From UBA7359 sp964392105 (lineage in GTDB: Bacteria > Pseudomonadota > Gammaproteobacteria > Eutrophobiales > Eutrophobiaceae), in contig CAYMPA010000175.1 of assembly GCA_964392105.1 (NCBI GenBank), positions 1 through 5,075 of the forward strand: a stretch of DNA of 5,075 nt, in the 5' to 3' direction. Below are positions 1 through 4,406 of the stretch, piece by piece. How positions within the stretch are numbered: position 1 is the first letter of the stretch; each line of letters opens with the position of its first letter. The position numbers and the translations under genes were made by a program. The notes under the pieces are model-generated. The model saw only the letters and a list, made by a program, of their open reading frames with translations. It was not told where the DNA came from and made no database searches.

Positions 1-2
1 TA

Positions 3-896
3 GTACCCGACTCAAATATCAGTCCGTTTGACGTTACCCTGGCGGCAGATGCCGGGTTCACACAAATTTTACCGTTTACCGGTATCAAGGCCGAGGATGT
101 TGTGTCAATGGTACAGGACGCGATATTTGCCCGCCCACCTAAACGATTCAATGATACCGGTATCTTTCTGGGAGGACGTGATGTCCACGTGGCAACAGAT
201 ATGTTCCAGAATGCAAAAAATGCCATGGTTGGACCATTTGAAGTCGGTGTATTTGCCGATCCAAATGGTGCCTACACAACTTCAGCCAGTATTGTTGCCC
301 TGGTTGAACAAGCGATGTTAAAAAAGACGGGTAAAGGATTAAAAGGACGCTCCGTTGCAGTATTTGGTACCGGACCTGTAGGTTTATGTACGGCAGTACT
401 TGCAGCCCAACAAGGTGGTAACCCAAAATTATGCCAGCTAACCGCAGATGACGACAAAAATGTCGCAAGACGTTTTTGCGAACGATACAAAGTAAATGTA
501 CCTTGGGTAAGTGCCCAGACTCATTATGAAAAATCAGAAGTCCTTAAAGATGCTGAAGTGGTTATCTGTGCTGCCAAGGCAGGTATCCGTATCCTTGAAA
601 AAGAAGAACTGGATTATGCCGAAAAACTCCTGGTTGCCGCTGATACCAATGCAGTACCACCAACAGGTATTGAAGACGTTGGGGCTAACTATAAATTTGA
701 GCCCGTTGAAATGGCTAAAAGTAAATTTTGGGGTATCGGCTCACTTGCCATAGGTAATCTGAAATACAAAACCCAGTATGGTTTATTGGTAAAAATGCAG
801 CAATCAGGAAAAGCTGCATTGCTGGATTTCAGGGATGCCTATGAATTTGCATTATCTGAACTGCATGGTCCTGATATTAAAGAAGACGCCGCATAA
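3..896 (+). CDS. mtdB: NAD(P)-dependent methylene-tetrahydromethanopterin dehydrogenase, 5'-truncated
   Basis: This enzyme oxidises methylene-H4MPT to methenyl-H4MPT with NAD(P)+, in the cytoplasm, as part of formaldehyde oxidation in methylotrophs. The reading frame is open from the window edge, giving 297 visible residues. By my recollection of family N-termini, which carry an SPFDV motif shortly after the start, only about ten residues are missing. Visible landmarks are ISPFDVTLAADAG near the start, FADPNGAYTT before the nucleotide domain, the Rossmann glycine-rich loop GTGPVG (visible residues 122-127), VAADTNAVPPTGI, and the C-terminal LDFRDAYEFALSE, which is typical of MtdB. MtdA is the nearest alternative, but the SPFDV start and LDFRDAY end fit MtdB better. 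Internal GTG or ATG codons near 102-110 are not the true start, because homologous sequence continues upstream of them. No other C1 gene follows within the window; any partners would lie to the left. Confidence 0.93.
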   Translation, partial: VPDSNISPFDVTLAADAGFTQILPFTGIKAEDVVSMVQDAIFARPPKRFNDTGIFLGGRDVHVATDMFQNAKNAMVGPFEVGVFADPNGAYTTSASIVALVEQAMLKKTGKGLKGRSVAVFGTGPVGLCTAVLAAQQGGNPKLCQLTADDDKNVARRFCERYKVNVPWVSAQTHYEKSEVLKDAEVVICAAKAGIRILEKEELDYAEKLLVAADTNAVPPTGIEDVGANYKFEPVEMAKSKFWGIGSLAIGNLKYKTQYGLLVKMQQSGKAALLDFRDAYEFALSELHGPDIKEDAA

Positions 897-928
897 TATT
901 TATCTGGGCCAGCCCCTATTTATTTATA

Positions 929-961
929 GTGTGACTGATTCAAATCATGAATTAGTCACAC
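929..961. terminator. Strong inverted repeat between convergent genes, candidate bidirectional terminator
   Basis: A 13-bp arm at 929-941 pairs with 949-961 around a 7-nt loop (942-948). The only imperfection is a G:U pair in the plus-strand RNA. It lies 32 bp after the mtdB stop, and its right arm contains the stop codon of the convergent gene, so it could end transcription from both sides. There is no clean run of T after the stem in either direction, so a classical intrinsic terminator is not proven. The left flank (tatttatttata) is only AT-rich. Confidence 0.5.
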
Positions 962-1287
962 GGATATGTTGGCGACAAGATTATCCCGGCAGCCATCTCG
1001 GCAGATTGTAATTGTAATTCGGATTGCGACTTCAAGCCTTCAACAACTTCTCTAGCTAACAATTTATGTGATCCATTATTTGGTAAACACACACGTGGAA
1101 TAGCGACGTCTTTACCATGGTGGCAATCACAAGGTGTAACATACCAGATACACATCATACCGGTTGGACCATGAAAGCCGTTTGTTAATGATTCTTCACA
1201 GGCCGTTAATAAATCATTACCCGATGGCGCAGCCCACACTTCAGTACTGATTAATAGAAAAAAATAAATCCATTTAAGGTTTGACAT
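952..1287 (-). CDS. Small secreted Rap1a/Tai-family protein
   Basis: The product has 111 residues. It begins with a likely Sec signal peptide of about 19 residues: lysine at 5, hydrophobic core IYFFLLI, and probable cleavage after VWA. The mature part fits the Rap1a/Tai family pattern. It has a GNDLLTACE start, a cysteine-containing segment followed by a CLPNN motif, a helical stretch LLAREVVEGLKSQ, and a C-terminal YPC (C110) that closes the fold. Family founders Rap1a and Tai4 are periplasmic immunity proteins that block type VI secretion amidase effectors. Many other proteobacterial members have no known effector, and none is visible here. Six cysteines are present (30, 46, 53, 55, 67, 110); the extra pair in a CDCHHG motif is unusual. 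I infer a periplasmic disulfide-bonded protein, and immunity function is unproven. No clear Shine-Dalgarno sequence precedes the ATG. Confidence 0.78.
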   Translation of the reverse strand: MSNLKWIYFFLLISTEVWAAPSGNDLLTACEESLTNGFHGPTGMMCIWYVTPCDCHHGKDVAIPRVCLPNNGSHKLLAREVVEGLKSQSELQLQSAEMAAGIILSPTYPCD

Positions 1288-1302
1288 GAAAACGTATAAT
1301 GT

Positions 1303-1331
1303 TTAATAAAAAATCAAATTGGATATAACAA
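1303..1331 (-). promoter_or_regulatory. Weak sigma70-like promoter candidate for the Rap1a/Tai-family gene
   Basis: Read on the minus strand, TTGTTA (1326-1331) and TATTAA (1303-1308) are separated by 17 bp. Initiation would fall near 1296, leaving a leader of only about nine bases before the ATG at 1287. The divergent gap 1288-1385 is extremely AT-rich, so chance matches are expected. A plus-strand TATAAT at 1295-1300 could serve the HopJ-family gene but has no good -35 partner. Confidence 0.22.
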
Positions 1332-1385
1332 ATCATAATCGCTTTAAAATATAAAACCACTTAATACTAACGATATTAATCAATA

Positions 1386-1733
1386 ATGAAACTGGACGAA
1401 TTCCTGACACAATTAGACAAGAACCCTGAATCCACAGAATTTGAAAACACCACCGCGATTATTGATTCAAACTACGACTACACCCAGATAGCATTTACCA
1501 ATGGTAATGTGAGCAACGAAGCTGGACAAAATGAAGGTTCATGCAAGATATTCTCTTTCGCCAAGCTGAATAATCTATCTGAAGCACAAACTTTGTATTG
1601 TTTTGGTAAGTATTACCGTGAGGAAGTGTTAAATGATCCGGATGGAGACGGCCACCACAATATTCGACAATTTATAAAAACTGGTTTTGACGGAATATAT
1701 TTCGATGGTGAACCATTAATCAGAAAGAGTTAA
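1386..1733 (+). CDS. HopJ-family protein
   Basis: The 115-residue product matches the small HopJ family along its whole length. It shows an N-terminal helix followed by PESTEFENTTAIID, then NYDYTQIAFTNG, the family hallmark NEAGQNEGSCKIFSFAKL (about residues 43-60), and LSEAQTLYCFGKYYREEVL. It ends with the NIRQFIKTGFDGIYFDG block. The family is named after a Pseudomonas syringae type III effector. Members occur in many free-living proteobacteria without such a system, so the name should not be read as a virulence function, and the molecular role is unknown. No signal peptide or membrane segment is seen. The ATG is preceded by AT-rich sequence without an obvious ribosome binding site. The gene stands alone, diverging from the Rap1a/Tai-family gene and converging on rnd. 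Confidence 0.9.
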   Translation: MKLDEFLTQLDKNPESTEFENTTAIIDSNYDYTQIAFTNGNVSNEAGQNEGSCKIFSFAKLNNLSEAQTLYCFGKYYREEVLNDPDGDGHHNIRQFIKTGFDGIYFDGEPLIRKS

Positions 1734-1752
1734 AAGAAAAAAGGAAACAATA

Positions 1753-1795
1753 TTATTACGATCCTTACCGGTTATATCCAGGTCAATCGTTATAA
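1753..1795. terminator. Imperfect inverted repeat between convergent HopJ-family gene and rnd
   Basis: TTATTACGAT (1753-1762) and ATCGTTATAA (1786-1795) pair at nine of ten positions. Inside them CCT (1763-1765) can pair with AGG (1780-1782). The repeat fills the 63-bp convergent gap and ends one base before the rnd stop codon. The loop is long and there is no real T-run, so this is only a weak candidate for a shared transcription end. Confidence 0.25.
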
Positions 1796-1796
1796 A

Positions 1797-2669
1797 TCAG
1801 GCTTCGACTTGTTGTACATGCGCTATTATTTCCAGCAAAGTATCACCGTGTCGGTTCACAGTTTTCTTACCTACTTTATCTATTTGTAATAAATCAGACT
1901 TGTTTGCAGGTAATCGCCTTGCTATATCAATCAGTGCATGATCCGGTAATATCCATTTCCTTGGTCTGTTTTGACAACGGGCAGTGATTTCTCGCCAGGC
2001 AGCAAGTTGTTTTATTACCGTCAAATTCTTGCCATTTAGTTTTCTGGCTGCATTGATCTTATTCCACATATCTTCTGGATCGGGTTGATAGGTTTCAGGT
2101 TTTTCCAGGGTGGCCAATTGTTCATTGAAAGAAGTTAAAGTCTCAACGTTGATCAACTTTTTTAGAAATACTTCATAGACTTTTCCAAGATAGATTACAT
2201 CATCGGCAGCATATTTAAGTTGTTCTTCTGTCAAAGGCCTTTGTTTCCAATCAGTGCGTGAGTGTCCTTTATCCAGTTCAATATCCAGGACTGCCTTGAT
2301 TAAATTACCATAACCTATCCCTTTAGCATAACCCAATTCCGGTGCTGTAATCTGTGTATCAAATAATGGTGTCGGGACAACACCTTTAATGTTGAAAAAT
2401 ATTTCGAGGTCTTGCCGCGCAGAATGCAAGACCTTTGTTATTGATTGCCTATATAGCAATTCGAATAGAGGTTCCAGATCATTGATGATTAATGGATCTA
2501 TAACTACAGTATTAATCCCATTTGATACCTGAACCAGACATAACTCAGGGTAATAGGTACTAACCCGTTCAAACTCGGTATCAACTGCTAACCATGTTGA
2601 ATCGCTTAATTGTGAACACACCTGAGATAATGATTTTTCATCATCAACAAGGATGAATGCTTCAGTCAT
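1797..2669 (-). CDS. rnd: Ribonuclease D, short form with a single HRDC domain
   Basis: RNase D is a cytoplasmic 3'-5' exoribonuclease that trims tRNA precursors and other structured RNAs. From the ATG at 2669 the product has 290 residues. The DEDDy exonuclease motifs are intact: ExoI DTEF with D30 and E32, ExoII HSARQDLE with D87, and ExoIII Y153-x3-D157. An HRDC domain follows at about 200-282 (LNGKNLTVIKQLAAWRE, then NRPRKWILPDHALIDIARRLP). E. coli RNase D has about 375 residues and two HRDC domains. Here the protein stops after the first, with a clean TGA. An upstream TTG (2703-2705) would add 12 residues, but the ATG places the catalytic Asp at the position expected from E. coli (28 there, 30 here). 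Neither start has a good Shine-Dalgarno sequence. The gene lies 42 bp behind the esterase gene on the same strand. A TATAAT hexamer (minus strand, 2692-2697) in that gap could give it an extra promoter, but the -35 is poor. Confidence 0.95.
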   Translation of the reverse strand: MTEAFILVDDEKSLSQVCSQLSDSTWLAVDTEFERVSTYYPELCLVQVSNGINTVVIDPLIINDLEPLFELLYRQSITKVLHSARQDLEIFFNIKGVVPTPLFDTQITAPELGYAKGIGYGNLIKAVLDIELDKGHSRTDWKQRPLTEEQLKYAADDVIYLGKVYEVFLKKLINVETLTSFNEQLATLEKPETYQPDPEDMWNKINAARKLNGKNLTVIKQLAAWREITARCQNRPRKWILPDHALIDIARRLPANKSDLLQIDKVGKKTVNRHGDTLLEIIAHVQQVEA

Positions 2670-2711
2670 ATTGATGTTTTTGATAATCGAAATTATATCT
2701 AACAATTAATG

Positions 2712-3326
2712 TTATAACGCACCCGTTTCCTTTAACACTGAATATATATTTTCAGCCATAACACGGTAACCTTCCTTGTTTGGGTGGACAGTATCGGACT
2801 TTAATGATTTATCACCCAGTACTTCAGGGATTAAATCTTCAATAAAAACAACTCCATTCGAGTCTGCAATCTTTTTATAAACTCCAAAAGAAGATAAGAA
2901 TAAACCTGGCTTGGGTACACCGAGCAAGACAACCGGAATATTTTTATCCTTTGCTAATTGAATCATACCGCGAATATTTGATTCCATTTTATTCATGTCC
3001 TTTTTATGCAGCATATCATTACCACCATGACACAGGATTAACAAACGTGGTTGATGCTGTACCAATACGCCTGACAAACGTCTTAAACCCGGTTCTGTTT
3101 CTTCTCCGGAAACTCCTGCATTTATGACTTTACGACCGCTTAACTTTTGTAATACAGCGGGATAACTTTCATTTTCTTTTGCACCATTACCATGAGTAAG
3201 ACTATCACCAAAGGCCAGTATCACGGCATCGCTGGATAAAGGAGATAACCGGGGTGTTTCATCACCACAACCATTGAGTAAAATTAAAATAACAATTATG
3301 ACAGAGAGTGTATTTTTGATATTCAT
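2712..3326 (-). CDS. GDSL/SGNH-family esterase, predicted lipoprotein (TesA-like arylesterase)
   Basis: The 204-residue product starts with a lipoprotein signal: MNIKNTL, a hydrophobic core of I/V/L, and lipobox LLNGC with Cys20 as the predicted lipidated residue. Asn at -2 relative to the cysteine is less usual but tolerated. The SGNH hydrolase blocks are in order and complete. Block I is FGDSLTHG with nucleophile S42, block II NAGVSGEET with oxyanion G74, block III GGNDML with N103, and block V SDTVHPNKEGY with D178 and H181. This pattern resembles TesA-type lysophospholipase/arylesterases of proteobacteria, so it probably hydrolyses ester or thioester bonds of small lipids at the cell envelope. 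The exact substrate cannot be read from sequence. The gene starts 9 bp after the stop of the small upstream ORF and has no strong ribosome binding site of its own, which suggests translational coupling. It is followed by rnd. Confidence 0.92.
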   Translation of the reverse strand: MNIKNTLSVIIVILILLNGCGDETPRLSPLSSDAVILAFGDSLTHGNGAKENESYPAVLQKLSGRKVINAGVSGEETEPGLRRLSGVLVQHQPRLLILCHGGNDMLHKKDMNKMESNIRGMIQLAKDKNIPVVLLGVPKPGLFLSSFGVYKKIADSNGVVFIEDLIPEVLGDKSLKSDTVHPNKEGYRVMAENIYSVLKETGAL

Positions 3327-3335
3327 ATTTATTAA

Positions 3336-3485
3336 TTACCAGGGTTTAATGTTCTCGTCTTCTTCATCGGATGCCAAAGACGCCTTGTTTGCACGTTCGA
3401 TTGCCATGACCAGTTTGGCATGTTCATTCGGACCCTCACCTGAATGCAGTCTTAAGCTCTTCTGGTATAGGTATTCCCATAACAT
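3336..3485 (-). CDS. Small acidic hypothetical protein (49 aa)
   Basis: An ATG at 3485 opens 49 codons ending in TAA at 3336. The predicted peptide starts MLWEYLYQKSLRL, continues through HSGEGPNEHAKLVMAIERANKAS, and ends with an acidic tail and IKPW. The N-terminal half is aromatic and basic. The middle looks helical, and the tail carries a DEEDE run. There is no signal peptide, transmembrane segment or cysteine. Support for coding comes from a purine-rich AAGAGGAGAG directly before the ATG, though the GAGG core is only 4 nt away, which is short. Its stop lies 9 bp before the esterase start. I do not recognise the family. It may be a leader or co-regulated partner of the esterase gene, possibly coupling its translation. 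The protein may bind another protein or a membrane surface, but that is a guess. Confidence 0.68.
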   Translation of the reverse strand: MLWEYLYQKSLRLHSGEGPNEHAKLVMAIERANKASLASDEEDENIKPW

Positions 3486-3495
3486 CTCTCCTCTT
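3486..3495 (-). promoter_or_regulatory. Purine-rich ribosome binding site of the 49-aa ORF
   Basis: On the minus strand the ATG at 3485 is directly preceded by AAGAGGAGAG. This is the clearest Shine-Dalgarno-like element in the window. The AGGAG or GAGG core lies only 2-4 nt from the start, closer than the usual 5-9. No other in-frame start codon nearby fits better, so this element is the main evidence for choosing this start. Confidence 0.55.
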
Positions 3496-3563
3496 TTTAT
3501 AGTATTTAAAAAAATTCACATACATATTTTAGTTAATTGTGAAGACTCACACATTAATTGATC

Positions 3564-3577
3564 TTGATCTACATCAG
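3564..3577. promoter_or_regulatory. FNR/Anr-like box with possible promoters on both sides
   Basis: TTGATCTACATCAG matches the FNR/Anr consensus TTGAT-N4-ATCAA at nine of ten defined positions. On the plus strand a TATCAT hexamer (3599-3604, five of six to TATAAT) would start RNA near 3611, putting the box centre at about -40.5. On the minus strand CACAAT (3536-3541, four of six) would start RNA near 3529, putting the centre at -41.5. Both fit class II activation by an FNR/CRP-family regulator, which binds about 41.5 bp upstream. The minus-strand promoter would serve the 49-aa ORF and esterase with a leader of about 44 nt. Oxygen control of these genes is inference; the regulator gene is not in the window. 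Confidence 0.45.
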
Positions 3578-3591
3578 ATAACTGATAGATC
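3566..3591. repeat. Imperfect inverted repeat overlapping the FNR-like box
   Basis: GATCTACATCAG (3566-3577) and CTGATAGATC (3582-3591) form inverted arms around ATAA. They pair over ten positions with a two-base bulge (CA at 3571-3574 region). The left arm is part of the FNR-like box. It could be a second operator or simply reflect the ATCA-rich character of this control region. No T-run follows, so it is not a convincing terminator. Confidence 0.35.
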
Positions 3592-3610
3592 TCTGTGATA
3601 TCATCTCAAT

Positions 3611-3708
3611 CAGGCACCAGGACGCACAGGAGCAGTGGACTCAAGGAATATCGTCCAAGGACCAGACAATCGTTAAGTAATTGTGGGTGTATATCAGCCA
3701 TTATTTAT
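3611..3708 (+). ncRNA. Candidate small RNA with repeated GGA motifs (hypothesis)
   Basis: The 3486-3713 gap contains no convincing plus-strand ORF, but downstream of the putative FNR-activated start lies a stretch with five NGGA motifs: AGGA at 3619, 3628, 3644 and 3658, and TGGA at 3636. The first four are spaced 8-9 nt. GGACG (3620-3624) and CGTCC (3652-3656) can pair, leaving three of the motifs in the loop. GTCCAAGGAC (3653-3662) forms an alternative small palindrome. Multiple unpaired GGA motifs are characteristic of CsrB/RsmX/Y/Z RNAs that titrate CsrA/RsmA. A weak hairpin (3684-3700) followed by TTATTTATAT could end it at about 98 nt, just before the 3' end of convergent sprT. Boundaries and existence are inferred. 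Confidence 0.22.
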
Positions 3709-3713
3709 ATAAG

Positions 3714-4238
3714 TCATAATTCAACGGAAGAAATTAATTCCTGCCTACAACTACGACAGTGATAACGCATACCTTTCATTGCCCTGTTATGCCGAATACG
3801 TGTTAATTGGTGCGTACGACACAAACAAGAATAATCAAATCGTTGATAATGCCTTGTTGGAATACCATCAAGATCAAAACTACAGGTCACACTTGCATCG
3901 GCTTTAAACATCTCCATAATACTTCGCCACTCATTACCATGCGGCTGTGTCTTTTTCATACCGAACAAAACATCAACAATATAATGTGCAACTTCGTGCG
4001 GCACTGTTGATGAGATGTTTTCAGTAAAATACTTGGCAAAGAGATAAGGATTATAACGGATCATTCGCCGGGATTTATTTACTTTATACATACCGGCTGC
4101 CCTTCCCTTTAAATCAAACAGTACAGGAACCGATTCGAATGAATGATTCAGATTAATACTGGCTTGATCTATATATGCTTCAGTTGCAGCTATGATCTGT
4201 TCTTGCTGGTCTGTTTGGATAGGCGTGACGTGTGGCAT
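3714..4238 (-). CDS. sprT: SprT family zinc metallopeptidase-like protein
   Basis: The 174-residue product has the SprT-like architecture. The zinc site is HEVAH (residues 81-85) with catalytic-type E82, and a third ligand His100 sits in PHGNEW. The family-typical YNPYLF segment (62-67) precedes it. A C-terminal zinc-ribbon-like part begins with SCLC (C138, C140), continues with HQLTRIRHNR, and ends with CRSC (C161, C164). E. coli SprT has about 165 residues, so this is full length. Related eukaryotic Spartan proteins cleave DNA-protein crosslinks, but the bacterial role is poorly defined. No signal peptide is seen, so it is probably cytoplasmic. I chose ATG 4238 over an in-frame TTG at 4272-4274, which would add 12 residues without family resemblance. 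A purine stretch GGCAGAG lies about 9 bases upstream of the ATG. The gene is transcribed alone, divergent from the ORF at 4407. Confidence 0.93.
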   Translation of the reverse strand: MPHVTPIQTDQQEQIIAATEAYIDQASINLNHSFESVPVLFDLKGRAAGMYKVNKSRRMIRYNPYLFAKYFTENISSTVPHEVAHYIVDVLFGMKKTQPHGNEWRSIMEMFKADASVTCSFDLDGIPTRHYQRFDYSCLCRTHQLTRIRHNRAMKGMRYHCRSCRQELISSVEL

Positions 4239-4300
4239 TAAACGAACTCTGCCATATCGTGCTGAAAGCGGCAATATCTTACCGTTTTCCCCTTTCTGCC

Positions 4301-4306
4301 ATTATA
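4301..4306 (-). promoter_or_regulatory. Consensus -10 hexamer upstream of sprT
   Basis: The minus strand reads TATAAT here, a perfect -10 match, which would start RNA near 4294 and give sprT a leader of roughly 55 nt. No recognisable -35 lies 16-18 bp further upstream (CATCAA at 17 bp). Next to it is the 8-bp palindrome AGCCGGCT (4310-4317), which could be an operator. The rest of the 4239-4406 divergent gap shows only weak AT-rich matches and no small ORF I would defend. Confidence 0.3.
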
Positions 4307-4406
4307 AAAAGCCGGCTAACTGCTTGATGATCATGCCTATTTATACACAAAGATCGGCTGGTATATCGATTGCATTTATTAGAACAAACCATATGGGAAT
4401 AATATT

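Noticed and set aside
906..926. GGGCCAGCCC followed by AT-rich sequence as an mtdB terminator
   Set aside because: A realistic loop leaves only a 3-bp stem. The 13-bp inverted repeat just downstream is a far better candidate.
1281..1300. TTGACA followed by TATAAT, both perfect hexamers on the plus strand
   Set aside because: The spacer is only 8 bp, far from the 16-18 bp needed, so they cannot act together as one sigma70 promoter.
2670..2705. TTG start adding 12 residues to RNase D
   Set aside because: The ATG at 2669 places the catalytic Asp where E. coli RNase D has it, and the added residues show no family resemblance.
3274..3561. 95-codon plus-strand ORF
   Set aside because: It lies opposite the start of the esterase gene and the 49-aa ORF, shows no recognisable motif, and has no ribosome binding site.
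4239..4274. TTG start adding 12 residues to SprT
   Set aside because: The ATG at 4238 gives the usual family length, and no stronger ribosome site precedes the TTG.
4352..4378. Sigma28-like arrangement on the minus strand (TAAA and GCCGAT)
   Set aside because: The spacing is one base off consensus, the -10 lacks its AA end, and no flagellar or motility gene is nearby.
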